DNA from: Methanosarcina flavescens
GTDB taxonomy: Archaea; Halobacteriota; Methanosarcinia; Methanosarcinales; Methanosarcinaceae
Direction: 5' to 3'
Assembly (NCBI RefSeq): GCF_001304615.2
Contig: NZ_CP032683.1
Span: 558,001-622,000, forward strand
DNA: 64,000 nucleotides
In this document: piece by piece, positions 8,927 through 16,598 of the stretch
How the letters are laid out: each line of letters starts with the position of its first letter
Position numbering within the stretch: the stretch's first letter is position 1
Position numbers and translations under genes: made by a program
The notes under the pieces: generated by a model
Told to the model about the DNA's origin: nothing
Databases searched by the model: none
The model's input: only the letters and a program-made list of their open reading frames with translations

Positions 8927-9046
8927 GGCTCTGTAGAAATCCTCTGAAATAACCAATCTTAACAAATTAAAACTGAATTGCCTGATTCAATTTTGCTGAG
9001 AACTTTAAGTCTATTAATGACGATTAAGTAGGTTTTCTACAGAGCC
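8927..9046. mobile_element. MITE, 120 bp, with ends of the 4383-5390 insertion sequence
   Basis: The left end GGCTCTGTAGAAATCCTCT (8927-8945) is identical to the insertion sequence end; the right end AGGTTTTCTACAGAGCC (9030-9046) matches it with one mismatch. ACTGTTTC flanks both sides (8919-8926 and 9047-9054), a perfect 8-bp target duplication, the same length as that of the full element. The 120-bp interior has no coding potential. It was very probably moved in trans by the transposase of that family. Confidence 0.88.
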
Positions 9047-9202
9047 ACTGTTTCCTACTTTTTTATTTGAATAGATTAAAGATTCTTTTCTTCCATGTTA
9101 AGCTTCGATATAGAAAATGAGGCTGTAAACAAGCAGTAAGTAAAAACTACTTATCAGATAAAAGAGACAGGATGGAGAGATTTAAAATTAAAAAACGTAT
9201 AG

Positions 9203-9266
9203 AGTCACCCTGCTGTGGAAAGCTCACGCTACCACCCCGGGTCAGGGAGCCTTTTTCAGGCTCCTT
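9203..9266 (+). ncRNA. Candidate small RNA with end hairpin
   Basis: A GC-rich island in AT-rich DNA follows TTTAAAATTA (9181-9190), a good TATA-type box about 25 bases upstream of 9205-9215. CCCTG near 9208 can pair with CAGGG at 9243-9247. A hairpin GGAGCCT-TTTTC-AGGCTCC occupies 9246-9264. No open frame with a ribosome site is present. It could equally be part of a leader or a decayed element. Confidence 0.3.
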
Positions 9267-9377
9267 AAGTTAAATGTTAAAGCTGGAACCTGGATAATAG
9301 AGATATTCTCAGAATTGATACTATTGATTTTACCTGCACTTAAGAATCCAGCGGAAATTTCGGCATGAGAGTCATTC

Positions 9378-9785
9378 TCAGGCAGAAGCTTCCTTGGTCA
9401 GGATATAAGCAACCATTTCAGGGTTAAGTTTGCTTTCCCTTGCGACCTTTTCTTCAATTCTCTCAGCAGGTGTACCCTCCGATTTCAGTTCTCTGATTTT
9501 CTCAATCACTGAGGAAGGAATACTGTAATACTCGTTAATATCCTTCCTGTGACCCCAGACATCGCCTTCAATAAGCTGAATCCTCTGCATCTCAAGAAAC
9601 ATCTCTATGGACTTTGAAACCGTACGCCTGTAAGATTTGGGTAATTGAATTACCTCAATTTTCGGGCAGGTTTCGACAAGTGCAAAAATATCCTTGTTCG
9701 ACGGCCTGAAAGCCAAGTGAACAACACGTTCATTAGGATTGAGAGTGAATATCTCCTCTCTGGAACTAACTACTCTAATTTTCAT
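9378..9785 (-). CDS. DUF1699 family protein
   Basis: This 135-residue cytosolic protein has the DUF1699 pattern found in Methanosarcina: the start MKIRVVSSREEIFTLNPNER, HLAFRPSNKDIFALV, CPKIEVIQLPKSYRRTVSKS and a C-terminal helical part with IREL and MVAYILTKE. Function is unknown. The phrase PKSYRRTVSKSIEMFLEMQRI may be DNA-contacting by its basic, helical look, but that is a guess. The ATG at 9785 was kept because the family starts there. Confidence 0.78.
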   Translation of the reverse strand: MKIRVVSSREEIFTLNPNERVVHLAFRPSNKDIFALVETCPKIEVIQLPKSYRRTVSKSIEMFLEMQRIQLIEGDVWGHRKDINEYYSIPSSVIEKIRELKSEGTPAERIEEKVARESKLNPEMVAYILTKEASA

Positions 9786-10375
9786 GTATACAATTCCCCC
9801 ACTGTAAAGTTCTTATGTTTTTACCTCAAAATAAACTACTTATACTTATTATAAATATTTATCTGCCAGCGCTTTTATTTTTTACACAGTATCCTGTTTT
9901 TGGTCTACTGTCTGATCCTTTTAAATGCTGGAAAAAGCCTGAAAGGATAAAACCTATAAAAATAATCATAACTCAGAAATTTTAGTCCCCGCAGGAACTA
10001 TCTCGGCAAAGAAACCAGAGAAAGAAAGGATCAGGTATAAATATATGAAGTTTTTAAAGGCTATTGTCCTTGTAATCTGCCCTATCTTGTATCTCTCCTG
10101 AGTCTACCTTTTAACTTACAGTAAGTCTTACAGAGTGTCAGGTCTGGAAAAAAACCAGTACATAATGGAAGAGTCAGGGCAGAAAAAGCTTACTGCAGTA
10201 TCTGCAACAGCCTTACAGATTGCGATATTCTGAATTTGATCCTGGTAAAAAACCATTGTTAAAAATACCGCATCTATGCTGGCTTGTATCCTGCCGCAAA
10301 GAAAGAACAAAGGTTGAATCATTATTCAACCCGAAATAAACTATTTTTGAAATTAGATTGAGCTGAATAATAGGC
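9786..10375. other. Intergenic region without a supported gene
   Basis: No gene is supported. An ATG at 10045 starts a hydrophobic, signal-peptide-like run MKFLKAIVLVICPILYLS that stops at 10101, so at most a dead or micro-gene is present. The 3' end of fae lies at the right edge. Confidence 0.5.
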
Positions 10376-10858
10376 TCAGGCAAATGGGTGTTTTGCGGAA
10401 TCTTTCTTAGCAAGCGCTTCTTCAACAGTCGGGCTGCCTTCCATTGCCCTTGCTATTGCAAGCTTTGTCGCTTCATAGTTATATTCGTAAACTTTGTCAT
10501 TGTCTTTTGCATCCCACTCGATAAAGACGGAAACAATAATAAAAGTGTCATCTGCCTGCTCTTGAGGGAGCACGCCATCAGCCACGGAATCCATAACTGC
10601 CTTTGCTACCGCAGCCTGAGCCGGCCCGAACATAAGGGCAGCCTGCGATGCATTCTTTATCGTTACCTTGTTTACAAGCAGTGTCATGGGTTTAGGTTGG
10701 AGATTTGGTTCAAGAACTGCGAGAAGTGGGGTATGACCCTGCCTGGGCATTGCAAGCGAGTTAATAAATGCTGCTTCAACTGGCCCTCCTCTTGGCCCGA
10801 TAACAAGGTCTATGTGTGCAATTTCCGGACCAGAACCTACGAGAGCTTCCCCTACCAT
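10376..10858 (-). CDS. fae: Formaldehyde-activating enzyme (Fae)
   Basis: Fae condenses formaldehyde with tetrahydromethanopterin (sarcinapterin) to the methylene form, in the cytoplasm. The 160-residue protein shows the family start VGEALVGSGPEIAHIDLVIG, in which the His of AHIDL is the catalytic base, then FINSLAMPRQGHTPLLAVLEPN, a TLLVNKVTI strand, the MFGPAQAAVAKAV helix and the C-terminal AKKDSAKHPFA. The frame extends 11 codons upstream to a GTG at 10891, but a TATA box at 10901-10908 would place transcription start near 10876, so the ATG at 10858 is preferred. It is not fused to hexulose-phosphate synthase. It sits among regulators rather than carbon-metabolism genes. Confidence 0.88.
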   Translation of the reverse strand: MVGEALVGSGPEIAHIDLVIGPRGGPVEAAFINSLAMPRQGHTPLLAVLEPNLQPKPMTLLVNKVTIKNASQAALMFGPAQAAVAKAVMDSVADGVLPQEQADDTFIIVSVFIEWDAKDNDKVYEYNYEATKLAIARAMEGSPTVEEALAKKDSAKHPFA

Positions 10859-10900
10859 ACTTTTAATAATATTTTTAACCAGATTAAACACCTCAGCTTA

Positions 10901-10908
10901 TTTTATAG
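10901..10908 (-). promoter_or_regulatory. TATA box for fae
   Basis: CTATAAAA on the reverse strand, centred about 28 bases before a start site near 10876. That gives a leader of about 18 bases to the ATG at 10858 and excludes the upstream GTG as start. Confidence 0.45.
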
Positions 10909-11239
10909 AAAACCCAATACCCAGAATCGCTCGAGAGAAGGAATTTGATCTCCATATACATCAATAATAAGACAGATAATAAGAGCAAATCAGGCATTAA
11001 GTTTAATTATTCTTGCTATGGAAAATAATTAGCCTTAATATCTGTACACAAATAAATAATTTGCTTGCTGCATTTTTGATAGTACGACACAGATACCTGA
11101 TCAAAGGCAAAAATAAGTAAACTCCATAGAAAAAAATCAGAATTATAGAGTAGAGCTTTAAAAAGTAATTTATTCAAACCAGAAGATAAGTTACCTGGAA
11201 AAGACATAGAATAATAAATTGAATCCCTGAGCCCACTAT

Positions 11240-11530
11240 TTAAAAAGAAACGCCTGAAAGAATCTCAAGCCTTTTGTTCCAGTGATCTAGCTCTCTTTTT
11301 GCTGCATACCAGTCAAAAAAATTACTTTTATTAGTTATTTCCCCATTTTCGAAATTTCTCCGGAGCTCTGCGGAACTGAGCCCGAATCTCGTTTCGAATT
11401 CATTGCAGATCGTAGAGTAACGTTTAATCTTATACCTGGCAACGTGCTTTTCGTGCTCAAGAGCCGAACGGATAGCCTCAGTCACTTCTTGAGACGAGAA
11501 ATCGGTTTCAATATTAAGCGTGAAACTCAT
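11240..11530 (-). CDS. Small acidic/basic helical protein, paralog A
   Basis: This 96-residue protein is a close paralog of the one at 13122-13412: both have EVIRSALEHEKH-type text (here EAIRSALEHEKHVARYKIKRYS), a FE-xxFxLSSxELxxxFExGE middle, and WYAAKRELDHWNKRLEIL at the end. It is mostly helical with no membrane segment. The ATG at 11530 follows AGGGGATAGGT; the paralog has AAGGGATAAAC at the same place. Sequence style recalls antitoxins of small two-gene modules, but no toxin gene is adjacent, so function is left open. It lies between fae and the second regulator gene on the same strand. Confidence 0.65.
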   Translation of the reverse strand: MSFTLNIETDFSSQEVTEAIRSALEHEKHVARYKIKRYSTICNEFETRFGLSSAELRRNFENGEITNKSNFFDWYAAKRELDHWNKRLEILSGVSF

Positions 11531-11954
11531 ACCTATCCCCTTCAATATTAGTCATTTATTCCATTAAATGATTGTGATAAATAGGGAATCTTGCAGGTTT
11601 GTTATCTTGAGGTTATATGTTTAAGCTTTCCTGAAAGCCTCATAAATCAATACTTCCTATCTCTCAAGCATTCCTACTTTCAAGCCTCCTGTCTGTTCAT
11701 TTTATATTTATCCTGCGGCAAGCCCTGTGAGAGGTGTTAGCGTCAATACGATAGAAGGTCATATTACGCTAGAGGATTTTAACCAGTTTTCTTCAGACTT
11801 CAACTTTCTATCAGTATAATCTTTAGGTTACTCAGCCAGTTTACCTTCCACGAATCATAATCCAACCTATAAGGAAAATATCTTGCTTGAATTATCTTGA
11901 GACTCATTGTAAGAGGGATCATTTTGATATCAGAAGAGTTGTAAAACTCGGAAT
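11531..11954. other. Intergenic region, nothing recognised
   Basis: No gene or clear repeat is seen between the small paralog A and the second regulator gene. Open frames here lack ribosome sites and family resemblance. Confidence 0.5.
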
Positions 11955-12785
11955 TCAAATCTCTTTTACCTGAACGGCTTCCTTTTGCATATGCGAGAAA
12001 AGGTCTGTACCCCATCTGAGAGCCTCGGGCCTGAAACTTAACAGGCTTTCGTGTTCAAAAAACTTTATCTTTGGGAGAACGGTGAGCAGGAAGAATCTGT
12101 CTGTAACAGTAAAACCTGCAAGTTTTGGATCTTTCGTGAAAAGGGAAAGGTTGACATGTTCAAAATTAATCAGAGTTCTCAAATCTTCGAGATAATCGGT
12201 TTTAAACCTTTTTAATACGGGTTCGGTGAGCATTATAGAAATTTCAGCCTCTCTTTTTGCAATCTCCAGGTAAAGAGGGATAAACGAGGGATGGAAATAA
12301 GAACTGAAGCCGAAAACCTGCCTTGAAATGAGAAGGTTTTCTACATACTCGGGGTCCAGTTCAAACATATGACTCAGATCCGGACGGATAAGCTTACAGT
12401 TCTTCAAGTCTCCGATTCGACTTCGCAAGACCGGAGGAATTCCTTCGAGATTCCTCTGTGACCAGTAATCGAAATTATCTTCGAGCACTTCCAGGGTTTC
12501 TAAAAGAGGAGCCATTCTATCTACAATCGCTTTTCCCATAGTAGAAAGCTCATAAGTGCGGTCTTTCTGTATGACCAGTTTTCTATCCTTCAGTTTTTTG
12601 AGCTGGGGGAGAATGGAGACCGAATTTACATGCAGATGTGCCTGGATCTCATCTATGGATCTGGGCCTGTCTTTAAGAAAAATAAGTAGATCCCTGCGTT
12701 TTTCAGACCGAAAGATCAGTTCTGTTAACCCAATTTTTGCGCCTATCCTAACACCACCAAAAAGATTATAATGAGGAGACAGCAT
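11955..12785 (-). CDS. ArsR-like HTH regulator with DUF1724 domain (Msr-like), paralog 2
   Basis: The 276-residue protein matches the regulator at 8053-8850 along its length: LIFRSEKRRDLLIFLKDRPRSIDEIQAHL and VSILPQLKKLKDRKLV form the winged helix (about residues 23-90), followed by QRNLEGIPPVLRSRIGDLKNCKLIRPDLSHMFELDPE and VTDRFFLLTVLPKIKFFEHESLLSF. By family it should be a DNA-binding regulator of C1-metabolism genes; the target is unknown. The only ATG is at 12785 with no ribosome site; a TATA-like TATAAAATT about 30 bases upstream suggests a leaderless message. An array of 11-bp repeats lies 130 bp upstream. Confidence 0.82.
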   Translation of the reverse strand: MLSPHYNLFGGVRIGAKIGLTELIFRSEKRRDLLIFLKDRPRSIDEIQAHLHVNSVSILPQLKKLKDRKLVIQKDRTYELSTMGKAIVDRMAPLLETLEVLEDNFDYWSQRNLEGIPPVLRSRIGDLKNCKLIRPDLSHMFELDPEYVENLLISRQVFGFSSYFHPSFIPLYLEIAKREAEISIMLTEPVLKRFKTDYLEDLRTLINFEHVNLSLFTKDPKLAGFTVTDRFFLLTVLPKIKFFEHESLLSFRPEALRWGTDLFSHMQKEAVQVKEI

Positions 12786-12916
12786 GGCAACTATATATAC
12801 ATTTCCATTAATTTTATACTGTTGAGGAATGATTAAAGAAATAAAACAGATGGCTGTGGCTTTTAGACAGCAAATTAATGAGATATAACTGTAGAATAAT
12901 GATACATAGGTTATAG

Positions 12917-12970
12917 AATAATTTTAAAATAATCTTAAAATAATCCTAAAGTATCCTGAAGTAATCTTAA
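12917..12970. repeat. 11-bp phased repeat upstream of Msr-like paralog 2
   Basis: Five units of AATAATCTTAA type follow head to tail: 12917-12927, 12928-12938, 12939-12949, 12950-12960 and a 10-base unit to 12970. A 16-base word AATCTTAAAATAGCGT overlaps the end (12963-12978) and recurs at 13018-13033. The period is close to one helical turn, so the tract may be curved or bind a protein on one face. Confidence 0.6.
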
Positions 12971-13121
12971 AATAGCGTTACAATACTCATCGAATCTTAT
13001 ATAGAAGAAAAAATATAAATCTTAAAATAGCGTGAGAGTGGGAAGGATTTTTCAAGCAGCTTTTCGGTTAATGTTTAGATCCGTTTTTAAATTATACTTC
13101 GCGCGACCATATTCTGGCAGG

Positions 13122-13412
13122 TTAGAATCTGATATCTTTGAGAAGAGCCAGCTTTTTCTTCCAGTGGTCAAGCCCTCGCTTTGCCGCATACCATTCAAAA
13201 TATTTGTCATCATAGATAAGTTCGCCTGCTTCGAATTTTTTAATGAATTCGGAGGAAACAAGATCGTACTGATCCTCAAATTCATCACAGATCATGGAGT
13301 AGCGATCTATTTTGTATTTTGCAAGGTGCTTCTCATGTTCCAGAGCCGAGCGAATAACCTCGCTTGCTTCCTGAAGCGAGTAATCGGAATCAATCTGCAA
13401 AATAAAATCCAT
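13122..13412 (-). CDS. Small helical protein, paralog B
   Basis: The 96-residue product is the paralog of 11240-11530, sharing EVIRSALEHEKHLAKYKIDRYS, the middle SSEFIKKFEAGE and WYAAKRGLDHWKKKLALL. The start ATG at 13412 follows AAGGGAT. It precedes the second Msr-like regulator on the same strand with a 336-bp gap that holds the 11-bp repeats. No domain of known function is recognised; an antitoxin-like role is possible but no partner is seen. Confidence 0.65.
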   Translation of the reverse strand: MDFILQIDSDYSLQEASEVIRSALEHEKHLAKYKIDRYSMICDEFEDQYDLVSSEFIKKFEAGELIYDDKYFEWYAAKRGLDHWKKKLALLKDIRF

Positions 13413-13793
13413 GTTTATCCCTTAAAAGAGTTATTGATGGTACTAAAAAATAATCCTATATCTCTTTTTCTATTTGTAAATCAAAGATTTCTCTCCTGCC
13501 CGAAGAACTCAGTTATTTCTTTTTTTCAACGCCGGGACTTATTTGCTCCTTATGTTTCCACAGACTAATAACTTTCTACATCAAAGGAGGTAAAATCACA
13601 TTAAAAGGTTTGTATTAATTTCTACTAAACTGAAATCAACTAATAGCAAATAACAGAAAAGAATAGCAAAGGATTGACATGCCTAAAAAGAAGGAGAAAA
13701 TCAAAAAAGATTAAAGAAATAGAAAAAGGAAAAAAATTAAAGCAGATAGCTTCTGTAGGAGGTGTGGAGCTTTAAATCAAAGCCACACAGTCA
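13413..13793. other. Intergenic region with an orphan Shine-Dalgarno
   Basis: No gene is supported. A perfect AAAGGAGGT lies at 13583-13591 but no start codon with an open frame follows it. The same 13-base word ATCAAAGGAGGTA also occurs at 1580-1592, likewise without a gene. Confidence 0.45.
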
Positions 13794-14036
13794 TCAGTTC
13801 TCGGCTGCTACAACGGGAATTTTCCCGGAATTCTCAAGGTTCTTGTAAATGAACGCTGAAGTGTATGCAAGCAGCATGAATTTAAAGCCCTGGGCAAAGT
13901 CCAGCTCTACAAACTTTAATATCATGTATACGAAGAACGCAAACTGTATCGCACACAGAACCATTCCGGCTAATGTGAGCATTTTCTGATGGCTGCTACT
14001 ATCACTACTATCTGAATCGTCGGATTCTTCTGACAT
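13794..14036 (-). CDS. Small membrane protein, unknown function
   Basis: The 80-residue protein starts with an acidic, serine-rich tail (DDSDSSDSSS, residues 4-15), followed by two likely membrane segments (about 20-43 and 48-66: AGMVLCAIQFAFFVYMIL and FKFMLLAYTSAFIY). The ATG at 14036 follows GAGGT. Nothing in it points to a function. It is flanked by long empty regions on both sides. Confidence 0.55.
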   Translation of the reverse strand: MSEESDDSDSSDSSSHQKMLTLAGMVLCAIQFAFFVYMILKFVELDFAQGFKFMLLAYTSAFIYKNLENSGKIPVVAAEN

Positions 14037-14763
14037 TTTGTTTCAAACCTCGCAAATAAAGGTGCTAAAAGTACTCTTTATTTCGCTCGTTTTTCTGTTG
14101 TTTTAGCTCTCTATTTTGTTTTAATTTGTTTTTGTGTTTTTTCATCAGGTTTTACTGCTATCAGCTTCAAACTGCTCAAAATTAAATAGGGTCCCCCGCA
14201 AGAGCATAAAGGCTGGCTTTCACGGAACTCCTAAAATGAGATAAAAAGCTGAAAATTTCAATGGATGCATCTGAAGGTTTAGTCCATCATTGATCCTCTG
14301 GTGTAGCATTATTTGAAAAAACACTCTCCAAATTAGAGACTTTTATACAGTACTATTATTTGTTGGGGATGATATATATAGTTTGCGAAGTAGGAGGGGG
14401 GATTGAGGATGTGATAGTGAATTTTAGGTTGCGGGTTTGGGATGTATATTAATTGCTGAGATATGATAAGATAATAGAACACTGGCTTTTCCTATAATAA
14501 GGAGCTATCTTTAATGCCGAGAGCCTTAAAATGCATAAGGTTCAAACTTTCAGATAGGGGAGAGTTTTGAGAGTAAATTCTATTTCAGTAAAATACCCCC
14601 AGCGAGCTGCGAGGATGAAAAATTCCCCATAATACACAGGGAAATTACACAATATTTATCCTTCTACTTTGCTATGAAGCTTTATAGGGACAAACAATAT
14701 TACTTTTGTTTATCTTATGGAATCTATAACAGAGGCGCGAGAGTATTTTTGATTGCTAGACAA
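14037..14763. other. Long intergenic region, nothing recognised
   Basis: 727 bp of AT-rich DNA with no open frame carrying a ribosome site and no repeat that could be confirmed by eye. Confidence 0.5.
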
Positions 14764-15786
14764 TCAGTTGCTTTCCAATTTTTTATCTTCTGAGTTTTCA
14801 TTGTCTGATTTTTTATCTTTCCATCTTTTCATAAGTCCGCCTATAGATACAAGCAAAGTACCTCCTATTCCGCTAAAAACCCATTGTATATTTCTATACA
14901 TCCATGATTGGTTATCCTCTTCTTCTAAGATATTCAAAGTAACTGCAATCTCTACACTCACATTATGAAAACGATCCATGTATTTTTGTAAGTCATCAGA
15001 ATCTTCTCCAGAATTATGCCCAACTTTTTCAGTAGTAGGATCCAATGTTTTTGCAGATTCAGTAAAAACAGTTGTTATGTTTTTATCATTTTTAATTTCG
15101 CCTTTATCAATTTTGAAACCATAAGCAGTCCCCGAGTTACCTGTTATAAGTTTAACTTTTAATGTATCTCCTGTGTACCATTTTGTCCAGAAATCATTAC
15201 CTGACTGAAAACGACTATAGGTCACAAGTTCATTGTCATACTTATCATAAAGAATGAGTTTATCGTAGGTGTCAGCAAGATTAAGGCTTTCAAAGTGGAT
15301 TCGTATCTGAGTGGCACCAGGCTTGCTTATATCAGGCCATTTATATACAAAGTTGTTCGCATAAGGATGATACGACTCGGGTAAAGAGCTATTAGATATG
15401 CACATATCTGATCTGCCCTCTACCTCGTCAATTTTAAACCCGTATGCAGTCCCCGAGTTACCTGTTATAAGTTTAACTTTTAATGTATCCCCTACATACC
15501 ATTCTGTCCAGAAGTCTGCTTTTGTGATGCCAGAATAGGTTACAAGATCATTTCCATACTTATCTAAAATAGTTAACTTATCGTACCTACCAATATCTAA
15601 ATCTGAAAAATGAAGCCTTATTTCAGTCGCACCAGGCTCGCTTATATTAGACCATGTATATTCAAAGTTGTTTGAATAAGGATGCTTAGACTCGGCTAAA
15701 GATTCAGATGATGCTGCAGGCATACACGCGAGAACTACAAATAAAAAACAACATAAAACAACTCTAAAAATATTTAATTTAGACAT
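14764..15786 (-). CDS. Membrane-anchored surface protein with two CUB-like domains
   Basis: The 340-residue protein has a signal peptide (residues 1-29, ending near PAASSES), two tandem beta domains of about 85 residues (about 33-120 and 140-230), a charged linker, one membrane helix (about 298-318) and a basic, charged cytoplasmic tail rich in Lys and Asp. Both domains share HPYxNNFxYxWxxIxxPGAT-IRxHF, YDKLxxxDKYxNxLVTYS and DTLKVKLITGNSGTAYGFKID, a CUB-like pattern. It should be exported and face the outside. A 44-base stretch is identical between the two domain copies (15125-15168 and 15446-15489), which suggests a recent duplication or gene conversion. Ligand unknown. Confidence 0.72.
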   Translation of the reverse strand: MSKLNIFRVVLCCFLFVVLACMPAASSESLAESKHPYSNNFEYTWSNISEPGATEIRLHFSDLDIGRYDKLTILDKYGNDLVTYSGITKADFWTEWYVGDTLKVKLITGNSGTAYGFKIDEVEGRSDMCISNSSLPESYHPYANNFVYKWPDISKPGATQIRIHFESLNLADTYDKLILYDKYDNELVTYSRFQSGNDFWTKWYTGDTLKVKLITGNSGTAYGFKIDKGEIKNDKNITTVFTESAKTLDPTTEKVGHNSGEDSDDLQKYMDRFHNVSVEIAVTLNILEEEDNQSWMYRNIQWVFSGIGGTLLVSIGGLMKRWKDKKSDNENSEDKKLESN

Positions 15787-16598
15787 ATTTACACTCTTTT
15801 CAATTTCATAAATTTTATTACTTTAAAGGCGCACTTGCAGAAAGAGAGAAAAAAACGAGTAAACAATTTGCGAAAAAGTTATCCCTCGTTAAAAATTTAC
15901 ACCTCACTGTTGTTGCTTTCTCATTTCAAGTATATGATTCCTGAAACCCGAGTATACGATTGGGTAGAATACCCGTGACTTTCAATAGGATGTGACATTC
16001 CAATTGAAATTTAAGAAAAATTTGGAAATAACACAAGTAAACTGATAGAAAACCATTCAAGATTGAATGTCTTCTAATAACGATATTTTTGAGGGTATGA
16101 AGTGACACATATAATAATTTTTCGAAAAAATTGGAGAAATATTATCTTTTTTATATTAGAATATATCTATTCTGATAAATTTTATAAATAAACATAAATA
16201 TTATGACAAAAAGGAAAATAAATGAATTTAAGTGAGTAACAAAAATCTTCTAATCACTGTATAATGTAGATATGAATATCCATCTTCAGACTATTCCTTT
16301 TTGTCTTCCATTTCTACCTAATTACATAACTTATAATTTTACTTAGTGCTTCTTTATGAAGAATAGTCTTTGTAAACATCACCTGAATTCTGGGGAACTT
16401 ACTATTAACGCTTACACATAGATATGAAATTTAATGCTCATAATGATAGAAAAAATATCAAGTTCCTGCTCATGGTAAGGACAGAAGGCTATAAAAATCG
16501 AAGTCAGACTGCATCTTTTTTGAAATAAAAGGAATGTGATCTGCACCCAGCGTAGAGTTTTATGAAGAAAACTGGAGTTACACATCCCCTGTATCAAC
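15787..16598. other. Long intergenic region, nothing recognised
   Basis: 812 bp of AT-rich DNA between two surface-protein genes. A reverse-strand frame at 16412-16597 lacks a ribosome site and family resemblance and is not counted. Confidence 0.5.

Noticed and set aside
13122-13412. Toxin-antitoxin module
   Set aside because: The protein looks antitoxin-like but no toxin-sized gene lies directly up- or downstream of either paralog.
16412-16597. 61-codon reverse frame between the two surface-protein genes
   Set aside because: No ribosome site, no family match and no start context; treated as chance.
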